Source: CAZWBR01 sp964404205
Lineage (GTDB): Bacteria; Bacteroidota; Bacteroidia; Bacteroidales; Prolixibacteraceae
Length of the DNA: 56,747 nt
NCBI GenBank assembly: GCA_964404205.1
Contig: CAYOJD010000007.1
Coordinates: forward strand, 1 to 56,747
Direction of reading: 5' to 3'
Below the pieces are notes generated by a model. That model ran no database searches. It was not told where the DNA came from and saw only the letters and a program-made list of their open reading frames with translations. The translations under genes and the position numbers were made by a program. Positions 8,181-16,244 of the stretch are shown here, in pieces; within the stretch, counting starts at the first letter, position 1, and each line of letters opens with the position of its first letter.

Positions 8181-9716
8181 ATGAAACTGAATCGTTTTCT
8201 TACCACTTTGCTCATCTTTTTTTCGTTGGCCGTATCGGCATTTTCACAAACCAATTCACCGCTGATGAAATCGTTTCATGCTATTTCGAGCCACGATTTA
8301 TTGCGATATGCCGATGAGTTGAGTGCAGCGAAATATCGTGGCCGTCTGTCAGGGTCGCCGGGTTACGAAGCGGCAGCCCGTTGGGTCGCTTCCGAGCTGA
8401 AAGCTTCGGGGGTTCAACCTCTTTTACCCGACAGTGGCTGGTTGCAGTGGTTTCCTAATGCTTATACCGAGGTGTTGTCGCCCGGTTCACTGGAAATGCT
8501 CCCTTCGAAAGGCGAAAAAGGTAAAAAATATAATTTCCCCGACGACTATTTCCCTGGTTCCAATTCCGCATCGGGAAAGGTATCGGGCGAGGTGGTTTAT
8601 GCCGGGTACGGCATCACGGCCCCCGAACTGGGCTACGACGACTATGCCGGTATCGATGTGAAAGGAAAGATACTACTGATAGAGAACGGGACACCCTATA
8701 CCCGCAACGACACTGCTTTGTTGCGCTGGGAACCTTACAGCTATCATCGGTATAAGTTCAAACGGGCCAAAGAGGCGGGTGCAACAGCCATTTTGTATGT
8801 TGGACGGGTAGCCAATCCCAATACCTCGTATCTCGATAACTTTCTGACTGCACATATTGATGAGAAGGTGGCCGACGACCTTTTGTCGGGGGCCGGGAAG
8901 TTGTATGCCGACCTGCGCAAGCAAATTGCCGAAAGGATGAAACCCATTTCGTTTGCTTTGGGCCGAAAAATAAAGTTGACTGCATCGACCCTGCACTTTC
9001 CCGATTCGCGTTCGTGCAATGTCGTAGGTTTTATCGAAGGAAGTGACCCCATGCTAAAGCATGAGGCGATTATCGTTGGGGCCCATCTCGATGCGGTTGG
9101 CCATCCCGGTGCATTATTCCCCGGGGCACTCGACAATGGTTCAGGTTCGGCCGATATTCTGGCAGCAGCCAAAGCATTGGCCGCTTCGGAAGTTCGACCG
9201 GCAAGGAGTATTATTTTCCTCTTTTTTGGGGGCGAAGAGTGCGGGTTGTATGGTAGTAAAAAATGGGTCGACGAAAACCTGTGGCCCAAAGAGAAAGTCC
9301 TTTGTATGATCAATCTCGATATGGTGGGCAATGGTACCGGTTTTCATCTGGCCAACGGAAAGAGCTATCCCGAATTGTTTGCCCCTTTTGCCGAAGCCAA
9401 CGAGAAATATATTCATCGGGAACTGGGCAGTTCGGAGTTTCGGGTCAATTACGGTCGCCCGCGTACCGACGGGGCGGTTTTCGACAAAGCCGGCTACAGA
9501 ACATTGAGCCTCTATACTACCGGAACCGTTAAGCCGGTCTATTATCACCATCCGTTAGATAATAGTGATGTGTTAACGCCTGAAATAATGGAAGATGCAG
9601 CAAAATTACTCTATTTGGGAATCCTCGAAACGGCCAATCGTCGCGAACTTTCCACCCTTCTCTTGCCCTCAAAACAGGAAGCATTTATAACTTATCCGAA
9701 AAATTTATTACCATGA
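8181..9716 (+). CDS. Secreted M28-family zinc aminopeptidase
   Basis: A 511-residue protein with a clear signal peptide (MKLNRFLTTLLIFFSLAVSAFSQ), so periplasmic or surface. A protease-associated (PA) insert around residues 110-230 includes VVYAGYGITAPELGYDDYAG and GATAILYVGR. The M28 catalytic domain follows with the expected zinc ligands and acids in order: GAHLDAVG, GALDNGSGSA, FGGEECGLYGS, NLDMVG and YYHHPLDN. It would release N-terminal residues from peptides, most likely for nutrition. The stop overlaps the next gene's ATG by four bases, so the two are co-translated. No type IX secretion tail domain is visible. Confidence 0.9.
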   Translation: MKLNRFLTTLLIFFSLAVSAFSQTNSPLMKSFHAISSHDLLRYADELSAAKYRGRLSGSPGYEAAARWVASELKASGVQPLLPDSGWLQWFPNAYTEVLSPGSLEMLPSKGEKGKKYNFPDDYFPGSNSASGKVSGEVVYAGYGITAPELGYDDYAGIDVKGKILLIENGTPYTRNDTALLRWEPYSYHRYKFKRAKEAGATAILYVGRVANPNTSYLDNFLTAHIDEKVADDLLSGAGKLYADLRKQIAERMKPISFALGRKIKLTASTLHFPDSRSCNVVGFIEGSDPMLKHEAIIVGAHLDAVGHPGALFPGALDNGSGSADILAAAKALAASEVRPARSIIFLFFGGEECGLYGSKKWVDENLWPKEKVLCMINLDMVGNGTGFHLANGKSYPELFAPFAEANEKYIHRELGSSEFRVNYGRPRTDGAVFDKAGYRTLSLYTTGTVKPVYYHHPLDNSDVLTPEIMEDAAKLLYLGILETANRRELSTLLLPSKQEAFITYPKNLLP

Positions 9717-10249
9717 AAATTAAAATTTTTGCCCCCTTTCTTCTATTGATAATCCCTTTCTTATCAATTGCCCAGCACGAAACGGCCCCGAAAGTGGAAA
9801 CCGTTACCCCGTTCAAGAACCTCTTTCAGTTTCAAAATTTTTATCTGGCCGGACAGCCAACACTCGAAGAGCTGGAGTGGTTGAAAAGCAAAGGGGCTAC
9901 CAAGGTGGTAAGCTTGCGCTCGGAAAGCGAAATCAGCGAGTTTACCGGGATGGCTTTTAACGAAGAAGAGGTTGTGGGCAAACTGGGAATGGAATTTGTT
10001 CATCTTCCGGTTGACGGACAAAAAGATTATACGCCCGAAAAGCTGGAGGCTTTTGCCAGATTGTTGAACCATACTGATACAATAGTGGTACACTGTGCCG
10101 GAGCCGGGCGGGTGTCCGACTTTATGATGGCCTGGCTGATTAAGACACAGGGATATAGTGTCGCCGAAGCTACCGAAGTAGGCAGACAATTGAAATTCTC
10201 CCTTCCGTTGGAGAAGCTGATTGGCACGAAAGTAACCATAGGAGAATAA
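9713..10249 (+). CDS. Secreted DUF442/beta-lactamase-hydrolase-like phosphatase
   Basis: A 178-residue protein with a signal peptide (MKIKIFAPFLLLIIPFLSIAQ). The body follows the small dual-specificity phosphatase-like fold: FYLAGQPTLEELEWLKSKG at the start, KVVSLRSESE, and a P-loop HCAGAGRVSD. The loop has four residues between Cys and Arg (C-x4-R), as in DUF442/BLH-type proteins and unlike the C-x5-R of classic tyrosine phosphatases. The general-acid region is not obvious. It overlaps the M28 peptidase gene by ATGA, so the two are probably one operon. An export signal on this family is somewhat unusual; the substrate is unknown. Confidence 0.75.
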   Translation: MKIKIFAPFLLLIIPFLSIAQHETAPKVETVTPFKNLFQFQNFYLAGQPTLEELEWLKSKGATKVVSLRSESEISEFTGMAFNEEEVVGKLGMEFVHLPVDGQKDYTPEKLEAFARLLNHTDTIVVHCAGAGRVSDFMMAWLIKTQGYSVAEATEVGRQLKFSLPLEKLIGTKVTIGE

Positions 10250-10283
10250 TATCAGACTGTTGTACTTTGAGTAAGTTTAATCG

Positions 10284-10826
10284 CTACTCCTTTATCAGAT
10301 ATAACTTGTTCTCTTCAACCAGATAGTAGAGCGGTGCAATTTTAATTTTGGGATAGCGTGTTCTGAGCCGTTTGGTTTCGCTGAGGATAAAATCGACTTC
10401 ACTGCCAATTTCGAACATCGGGGCAAAGTGCATGAAATGTTCTTCGGCACGGTCTCGTTTCCAGCCGGCCCTCTCTACCAACCCGTCGATAAACTCTTGT
10501 CGGCGCGAGACCAGATTGACCATTCCACAGTTGTTATGCCCAATCAGCACCATATGCGATACTTGTCCAACGGCAATGGCATACGAGACTTTAAACTCGC
10601 TTGGCCGAAGATTGGCTCCACCGGCACGGATGATAAAAGCGAAATTGTCGGGCATATGCAAGTGTTTGCGGTTGTCCATACACATTCCCACCAGCAGTTC
10701 GGCTTTGGTGTAGCTTTCGAATGGCTTATCTAAGTTATGGTATTCGAGCAACTTTCCGATAGGGGTGTCGCAGTATTCAGGAAGGATATCATCGGCAGTG
10801 TGAATCGAAATCAGATGACTGTTCAT
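10284..10826 (-). CDS. Beta-class carbonic anhydrase
   Basis: A 180-residue cytoplasmic enzyme interconverting CO2 and bicarbonate. The zinc site is visible as CMDNR near residue 49 (Cys ligand and the Asp-Arg dyad) and GHNNCGM near residue 98 (His and Cys ligands). Between them FAFIIRAGGANLRPSEF is the conserved central segment. It is a short form close to the Bacteroidota beta-CA group. It lies 62 bases downstream of the lipocalin gene on the same strand and converges with the phosphatase gene. Confidence 0.85.
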   Translation of the reverse strand: MNSHLISIHTADDILPEYCDTPIGKLLEYHNLDKPFESYTKAELLVGMCMDNRKHLHMPDNFAFIIRAGGANLRPSEFKVSYAIAVGQVSHMVLIGHNNCGMVNLVSRRQEFIDGLVERAGWKRDRAEEHFMHFAPMFEIGSEVDFILSETKRLRTRYPKIKIAPLYYLVEENKLYLIKE

Positions 10827-10888
10827 ATATTTTTATTCGTGAAGGCGTAAATTGATTTAAAAACCACCATTGGGTCGCTTTTTATTGG

Positions 10889-11410
10889 CTATTGTTTGCA
10901 ATCTTGGGCAATTTTCTCCAGTTTATTGGGGTCAAAACCGTTTTGCCGGGCTATATCGACCAGATGTTGGTAAATGGTTTCATCCAATTCTTTTTCGCGG
11001 GCCAGAATCCAAAGGTATTCGCGCGACGGGTCGCCCACCAGCGCATAACGGTAATTTTCGTCGAGGGCAATAATATAATAGTTTCCGGCAAAGGGCCAGA
11101 AAAAGGTTACTTTCAGCCTTCCGGGAAAATTTTTGTCGGGCACCCAGGCACTCCCTTTGGCCGTTTCGGCTTTCGATGGGTCGTTGCTCCTAAATCCTTT
11201 ATTCAACACCTCAATTTTGCCGTTTTTCTTTAGCGAATAGTTAGCTGTTACACATTCGAGCCCTTTCTCGAAACGGTTGGGGAAACGGGCAATTTCGTGC
11301 CATTGTCCCAAATAGCGGTTGATGTCGACTTTCGGTACAGTGGTAAGATCGGTCGCCTTTGTGCATGAATGGAATATCAAAAGGCCGAATACCATAATAA
11401 TTGTGCGCAT
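10889..11410 (-). CDS. blc: Outer-membrane lipocalin (Blc-like lipoprotein)
   Basis: A 173-residue lipocalin that binds lipids or other hydrophobic molecules at the cell envelope. The head MRTIIMVFGLLIFHSC ends in a plausible lipoprotein cleavage site at Cys16. The first structurally conserved lipocalin motif is clear (YLGQWHEIARFPNRFEKGLECVTANY, G-x-W), with later motifs in YYIIALDENYRYALVGDPSREYLWILAR. The family is associated with membrane repair and lysophospholipid handling. It is probably transcribed with the carbonic anhydrase gene downstream. Confidence 0.88.
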   Translation of the reverse strand: MRTIIMVFGLLIFHSCTKATDLTTVPKVDINRYLGQWHEIARFPNRFEKGLECVTANYSLKKNGKIEVLNKGFRSNDPSKAETAKGSAWVPDKNFPGRLKVTFFWPFAGNYYIIALDENYRYALVGDPSREYLWILAREKELDETIYQHLVDIARQNGFDPNKLEKIAQDCKQ

Positions 11411-11521
11411 GGTTCAAATTTTAACTTCTGGTGGGTGTACGTCCGAATTGGAAGAAGGTAACTGAAACTGCATTTTATTTTACGGCAAGTTATTCACCAA
11501 AGCGAACGGTTTCGAGTTGGG

Positions 11522-12835
11522 CTAACGTTGCTGTAACTTCAGTGCCTCGGTAATTTTACGCAATGCGGGGCTGCCAATATCCCAATAATTGGTATGGCCG
11601 CCAGGCCAGAACCAGAGTGATTTACGTGGAATTGGATTGTCGGTTAACCCTTTGCCAAAGATTCGTTGCATGGGGCCACCAACGAAATCGGAAGTAAAAT
11701 AGATATTGGTCCAGCGGGTTTCGGCAAAAAGGGCTGCATGATGCAACAGCTTGACTACCCGTTTGCCTCCGGCAATGTCGTAAGGTTTCGAGTTATAATG
11801 GATTTTTCCGGTCTCTTTGTCGGTAACGGGCGGTGAGGCTGGAAATTCGCGCTGCTCCTTTAATTGGTCGAAGGTAACATTCGATACCATCAGATAATCG
11901 GCATGGCTTAGCGCTGCGCCAATCGTCACCAAATCGGTTATTAGCCACGGATGGCCAATGGCCCGTTGTTGTTGCCAACAGTGGTACTGGCATGCCTGAA
12001 AAGTGTCCGGATGTTCAATCTCCTTTTTGCCCGCGCTGTACAGTTCCATCTCTTCCATTGCCGACTGGTCGATAAGGGCAACATTTTCGTGCAGCGCGTT
12101 CATCTCATTCCATAGCAGCCTGAGAAGATCGTAGGCGACCACACTGCCCAGACTATGGGCGACTACGATAATACGGTCGTATTTTTGATCCCCTTTCCGT
12201 TCGTGCAACCGCTTCAGGAAGGCAATGCCTTGTTGGCGGATATTGCTTCGCTCGCCCACATTGCCGGGTGTAGGGGTGAAGTAACGCCCTGCATCGCCTA
12301 CCGAGTTAAGGAAACCGGTTTTGATGGCGTTGCCCAGGACCCCAACGATAATTGCAACAGTACCAATGGAGTAGAACGATTTGATGGTGGCAAATTGGTC
12401 GACATAATAAATAATGGACAGGGCTGCAATGGTAAGAAATACCAATCCAAACACGGTGTACCAAACCTGGCGGAGACGTTGTGGAACTTTTCCGGGCGAC
12501 GTGGTTATCAGTTTGATAAGCCAGGTGGTAAAATCGCTGATGCTGGTGCCGCGCATATTGTGTGCCCAGTAAAATTCATAAAAGTCGGTTAAGGGGCGTT
12601 TCCGCGATGCACTCAGGCTTAGCCGGCGGGTTTCGTAGCTCTCCGATACGCCATCAGGTTTGCTGCGTACCACTGTATGTGCTTCGCTGGGGTCGGTGGC
12701 CGACAAGTGGTGTTTAATGCCATCGACAAACGAGCGTAGGGTATCCATTGGCCGTTGTTCGCCCATTCCGTGAATAATAACTACGGCCTGCCGTTCGATT
12801 TTATGCTCCGATGTTGAATGTTGTTCGTCTTTCAT
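11522..12835 (-). CDS. Alpha/beta-hydrolase-like protein with two membrane helices
   Basis: A 437-residue protein that I cannot assign to a named family. Near the N terminus QAVVIIHGMGEQRPMDTL looks like the first strand and oxyanion region of an alpha/beta hydrolase, and IIVVAHSLGSVVAYDLL near residue 225 gives a nucleophile elbow (HSLGS). Between them, at about residues 125-170, lie two hydrophobic helices (VWYTVFGLVFLTIAALSIIY and the FYSIGTVAIIVGVLG region). No signal peptide is seen. A lipase/esterase-like enzyme held at the inner membrane is the simplest reading; the substrate is unknown. The gene stands alone on the minus strand, upstream of the lipocalin. Confidence 0.55.
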   Translation of the reverse strand: MKDEQHSTSEHKIERQAVVIIHGMGEQRPMDTLRSFVDGIKHHLSATDPSEAHTVVRSKPDGVSESYETRRLSLSASRKRPLTDFYEFYWAHNMRGTSISDFTTWLIKLITTSPGKVPQRLRQVWYTVFGLVFLTIAALSIIYYVDQFATIKSFYSIGTVAIIVGVLGNAIKTGFLNSVGDAGRYFTPTPGNVGERSNIRQQGIAFLKRLHERKGDQKYDRIIVVAHSLGSVVAYDLLRLLWNEMNALHENVALIDQSAMEEMELYSAGKKEIEHPDTFQACQYHCWQQQRAIGHPWLITDLVTIGAALSHADYLMVSNVTFDQLKEQREFPASPPVTDKETGKIHYNSKPYDIAGGKRVVKLLHHAALFAETRWTNIYFTSDFVGGPMQRIFGKGLTDNPIPRKSLWFWPGGHTNYWDIGSPALRKITEALKLQQR

Positions 12836-12932
12836 TATGGATTTCTTTCAAATGATTTATCTTTTATTTCTACCGAATTGAATGGCAGCAGGATAAAGAT
12901 AATCTATTTTGAAGCATAAGGCAAGTACGGGA

Positions 12933-13562
12933 CTATTCACCATTTAACAACCGCTGAAATAAATCAGCAAATTGTCCTGCATGAAATCCGTCGACCAATG
13001 CATGATGGGCATGAAGCGAAACCGGCATTACCAGATGCTGCGGGGGACCGGTCATCTTTCCGAACGAAATTTTGGGGCAACTGTCTTTGAATGCGGAGTG
13101 GCTGGCATGTTCGAGTGCTGTGAATTTCAGCCAGGGAACTGCAGAGTAATGTATCACATTTTCGCCCGAAACGGCAGGGTTTAACCCTTTCTCGCTTTGT
13201 ACCTTTTTGATAATGGTTTTGGCATTGGCCGAAAAGAGCTCGAAGTTTCGTTCAAACGGAATGTAGGAGAAACCGAAAGTGCCATCGGGGCGCAATATGG
13301 TTGGCGAGGCATCGATACGGTCGTAATCGTAAACCTTGTCGCCTTCGATGCGAAGCCTGAGTGAAGCTGTTTGGTTGACTGCGGCCAGCGACTGGTACAG
13401 ATACCACAAAAAAAAGGAGTATCCGTTGGTTTTGCAGTAATGGTAGCCTTTGGTACAATCGACTTCGAAAGTGACACCAAAAAAAGGGTGATCGAACTGC
13501 CTGAAAAAGTGATAATGATCTTTTCGTGGCCACTCCTCGATATTGATTTGATGTTTATTCAT
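12933..13562 (-). CDS. Chloramphenicol acetyltransferase-like protein
   Basis: A 209-residue protein of the type A CAT fold. The catalytic His motif is intact near the C terminus (HAHHALVDGFHAGQF, H-H-A-x-x-D-G), and the N-terminal NIEEWPRKDHYHFF and FEVDCTKGYHYCK follow the family pattern. CAT proteins acetylate chloramphenicol as trimers, but Bacteroidota chromosomes carry many CAT-like enzymes of other or unknown specificity, so a resistance role is not shown. Its stop is 8 bases... upstream-gene spacing is short: the VOC gene ends nine bases before this start, so the two are likely co-transcribed. Confidence 0.8.
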   Translation of the reverse strand: MNKHQINIEEWPRKDHYHFFRQFDHPFFGVTFEVDCTKGYHYCKTNGYSFFLWYLYQSLAAVNQTASLRLRIEGDKVYDYDRIDASPTILRPDGTFGFSYIPFERNFELFSANAKTIIKKVQSEKGLNPAVSGENVIHYSAVPWLKFTALEHASHSAFKDSCPKISFGKMTGPPQHLVMPVSLHAHHALVDGFHAGQFADLFQRLLNGE

Positions 13563-13570
13563 TGTGTAAA

Positions 13571-13966
13571 TTATTCTTTGACCGGTTCAATTAAATCCCA
13601 CAGGTTCCCATAGAGGTCGGCAAATACGGCAACTTTTCCATACGGTTCTGTTACGGGTTTGCGGACTATAGTTACTCCCATATGGCGAAGATGCTGATAG
13701 TCGCGTTCGAGATTGTCGGTTTCGAGAAAAAGAAATACTCTTCCGCCCGATTGCCTTCCGACCGTTTGTAATTGCTCCTCGCCAACCGCTTTGGCCAGCA
13801 ACAACGCGGCAGAACCTTCGCCTTCCGGTTTAACCACAACCCACCGTTTGTTGTCGTTTATCCACGTGTCTTCGATAAGTTTAAAGTTGAGTTTGCCGAC
13901 ATAGAAGCCGATGGCTTCGTCGTAATCGTGGACCGTTAGCGCAACTTTAGCAATCGTTTGGTTCAT
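13571..13966 (-). CDS. VOC-superfamily (glyoxalase/bleomycin-resistance-like) protein
   Basis: A 131-residue protein with the paired beta-alpha-beta-beta-beta modules of the vicinal oxygen chelate fold: KVALTVHDYDEAIGFYVGKLNFKL in the first half and VFLFLETDNLERDYQHL with PYGKVAVFADLYGNLWDLIEP in the second. Family members bind a metal with His/Glu ligands and act as lyases, dioxygenases or drug-binding proteins. The exact role is not predictable. The start overlaps the stop of the upstream 361-residue protein gene by four bases. Confidence 0.82.
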   Translation of the reverse strand: MNQTIAKVALTVHDYDEAIGFYVGKLNFKLIEDTWINDNKRWVVVKPEGEGSAALLLAKAVGEEQLQTVGRQSGGRVFLFLETDNLERDYQHLRHMGVTIVRKPVTEPYGKVAVFADLYGNLWDLIEPVKE

Positions 13967-15048
13967 TTTCGGCGAAATATTTTGCGGAAAATAAACATGG
14001 CAAGCAGTGCTGACCCGATAATAATTAAAATTCCAACCATAGCGAACCCAAAGAGAAGCCAGTTTGGATGGCTTAGTGCTTTTGAAACCATAATAACCTT
14101 GCCGCGGAGCGCTTCAACGTTCTTTACTTCCCGTTGGTTGATTTCGCCGGCAGACGATATCTCGAGTTGCGCCAACTGGGTTAAAAATCTTTGCTGAATA
14201 GCACCTTCGAGGCTGAAAATATGAATCTCATCGACAAAAGGGGCAACCCGGTTGATATCGTGTACCAGTTCAGGCCATGTCAGCACTTTCAGTGTGGTAT
14301 CGACACCGCCGCCGGTACTGCCCAACGCCACATAGCGGGCTTTGGGGGCGAGGGCATAGGTTTGAAGAATACCATCCGGATTTCCCATAAAGGAGGTATA
14401 AAGCATGGGTATCTCTTTTTCGACGGGAACATCGATAATTTGTGTAAACTGCTGTAATGCTGTTGTGCCATTGGCTACTTCGTCCTTGATAAATGGAATC
14501 ACGTAACTCTCAACTCTGAACCCATCTGATTTGATGATTTGCAGCAATTCATTGTATTTTGTTTTTCCCTCTTCGAGCGGAGAACTATCGTACAGGCGGC
14601 TGTACATCTTGCCAACCGCTTTCAACGGGTTTGATTTAAGCATCAGGATATCTTTCATGTCGAATTCGAGATCGATACCTATCCCCGATAGAACCAGCCC
14701 GTTGCTGTCGGCCCATTGTTTGATTTCGCGGTAACGCCGAATGGCGGTGTCTCCATTTCCGCTGTAAAACCAGTATCCCTCTTCTTCGGGCAACAGCAGC
14801 CAGGCTACAACAGGTATTCCGGCATGATTCAATTGTCTGATGATTTCGGCCCGTTCGGGGGTACAATCCATAATTCCCATGCGGATTTCGGCTTTCATCG
14901 CTACAAGTGTCGGAATCAGGGTCGTGTCGCTAAAGAGTTGTTGCAGTGCGGGGCTTTTCATCTCGTTAAAAAACGAAAAGGTCGGTTTGGCCTGACTGCC
15001 TAACCCGATGGATAATAATATCCAAAGGAAAAATAGTTTTGGTTTCAT
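13963..15048 (-). CDS. Membrane-anchored periplasmic protein, possible TIM-barrel hydrolase
   Basis: A 361-residue protein with a signal peptide (MKPKLFFLWILLSIGLGSQA), a soluble domain and one C-terminal membrane helix with a basic tail (LLFGFAMVGILIIIGSALLAMFIFRKIFRRK). The soluble part alternates strands and helices as in a TIM barrel: AGIPVVAWLLLPEEEGYW, SGIGIDLEFDMKD (acidic residues at a strand end), FRVESYVIPF and EIHIFSLEG. That layout resembles glycoside-hydrolase-like domains, but no family is recognised and catalysis is not shown. It is first of a minus-strand run with the VOC and CAT-like genes. Confidence 0.5.
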   Translation of the reverse strand: MKPKLFFLWILLSIGLGSQAKPTFSFFNEMKSPALQQLFSDTTLIPTLVAMKAEIRMGIMDCTPERAEIIRQLNHAGIPVVAWLLLPEEEGYWFYSGNGDTAIRRYREIKQWADSNGLVLSGIGIDLEFDMKDILMLKSNPLKAVGKMYSRLYDSSPLEEGKTKYNELLQIIKSDGFRVESYVIPFIKDEVANGTTALQQFTQIIDVPVEKEIPMLYTSFMGNPDGILQTYALAPKARYVALGSTGGGVDTTLKVLTWPELVHDINRVAPFVDEIHIFSLEGAIQQRFLTQLAQLEISSAGEINQREVKNVEALRGKVIMVSKALSHPNWLLFGFAMVGILIIIGSALLAMFIFRKIFRRK

Positions 15049-15136
15049 TGCGATTGGTTTTGGCTAAAGATAGAAAGAAATTTTACAGCAAATCGCCTTT
15101 ATACCGGGATGAATGGTTGCTTGTGACGGGTGTGTC

Positions 15137-15182
15137 AAAAAGGAAGTTCCGGCACCTGGCCGGGAGCCAGTGTGGCCGGAAC
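15137..15182 (-). terminator. Intrinsic terminator after the PHP-like gene
   Basis: On the minus strand GTTCCGGC and GGCTCCCGGCC-centred arms pair in a long, slightly bulged stem (15146-15160 with 15166-15182), followed by TTCCTTTTT. It lies 24 bases past the stop at 15206. Confidence 0.75.
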
Positions 15183-15205
15183 CTATCGTAGCAGGGGGTG
15201 ATTGA

Positions 15206-16009
15206 TCATTTATTCATTGGCGGAACAAAAAAATCATCGCGTGTAAGGTTGCACTTTTGGGCTATGCTTTTGCAATAAGCGAGCCTTCCGGCGTTGAGGT
15301 TTCGGGAGTCGGAGCCGAAAGTAAATTTCAATCCGGCTTCCTTGGCCATCAGGATAAACTTTTCGTGAGGAGTATGAGCCATATCGTTAATTTCGATAGC
15401 AATGTTACGGGCTTTGGTTGCTTCGATAATGGTTTCCATCCGTTTGTCGGTCCAAAGGGTGTAATAGTCTCGGGCAATACAAACCGGAAGAAAGAGCGGC
15501 CAGCCCAAAATGGTGATTGGTTCGTTTTTCAGAATGTCAAGTGTGTAGTTCATATAACGTTCCATAAATTCTTCGGTATCCTCAACATAAGTGGTCAGTT
15601 CGTAAATGCGCTGGAAATCGTCGTTCTCCAGTGGAATGGTTTGCGGATCCATCAGGATATAATCGAGCCGGTTAAGCAATTCGGGCGAGAATTGTAATAT
15701 CCAGTTGGGCGTAAGTGGTTGCAGCCCCACAAACACGGGATATTTTCTCAATTCGTCGATGTACTTTTTCAAATCAGTATCATCTTTTATGGCCCAAACT
15801 GCCGGATGTTCAACGATTCCGAATTTAACATTTCGTTTAGCGGCAAGTTCCATGGCCTGTTCGATGGTGAACTCGGGAGTGAGATGCACGTGAAGATCCA
15901 TCAACGGGAAACTTTCGTTGGCAGAGGAGGCCGAATGTAACATTAGAGGGTCGAGCATCATTAGGGTTCCGGCCATTCCGGCATATTGGGCAAACGTTCT
16001 TCTCTTCAT
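15206..16009 (-). CDS. PHP-like metal-dependent hydrolase with a possible Tat signal
   Basis: A 267-residue protein. It starts MKRRTFAQYAGMAGTLMML, a twin-arginine pair before a hydrophobic stretch, so export by Tat is possible although the motif is imperfect. The mature part has LMDLHVHLTPEFT (H-x-H metal ligands at the first strand), GIVEHPAVW, AIEINDMAHTPHEKFILMAKEAG, and FTFGSDSRNL near the end, the metal-site order of PHP/amidohydrolase-type TIM barrels. It would cleave a phosphoester or amide bond. The substrate is unknown. It is a single gene ending at its own terminator. Confidence 0.7.
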   Translation of the reverse strand: MKRRTFAQYAGMAGTLMMLDPLMLHSASSANESFPLMDLHVHLTPEFTIEQAMELAAKRNVKFGIVEHPAVWAIKDDTDLKKYIDELRKYPVFVGLQPLTPNWILQFSPELLNRLDYILMDPQTIPLENDDFQRIYELTTYVEDTEEFMERYMNYTLDILKNEPITILGWPLFLPVCIARDYYTLWTDKRMETIIEATKARNIAIEINDMAHTPHEKFILMAKEAGLKFTFGSDSRNLNAGRLAYCKSIAQKCNLTRDDFFVPPMNK

Positions 16010-16211
16010 CTTGCAGTTTCGATAAATATGAGTTGGTATAATGAATATTTTTTAATTGATACGCGTGTTATTTTTTTATGATAAGACTGAACCTGCATAG
16101 CCCTGATATTGTTTATGAATGACAGTTTAGTCGTGCAAAACCCTTATTCATTATCAATGAAAATGATAAACAGTAAAGGCAAATGCAGAGATTGAAATAT
16201 TGAAAAAAACA

Positions 16212-16232
16212 ATTAAGTTTGATTGACTTAAT
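16212..16232. repeat. 7-bp inverted repeat before the AI-2E permease gene
   Basis: ATTAAGT (16212-16218) and ACTTAAT (16226-16232) are perfect reverse complements around a 7-base spacer, 12 bases before the ATG at 16245. It could be a small operator or 5' hairpin; chance is not excluded in this A/T-rich stretch. Confidence 0.35.
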
Positions 16233-16244
16233 CTTCGGACAATT

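Noticed and set aside
12933..13562. A chloramphenicol resistance gene
   Set aside because: The CAT fold and catalytic His are there, but chromosomal CAT-like enzymes of other specificity are common and no mobile context is seen.
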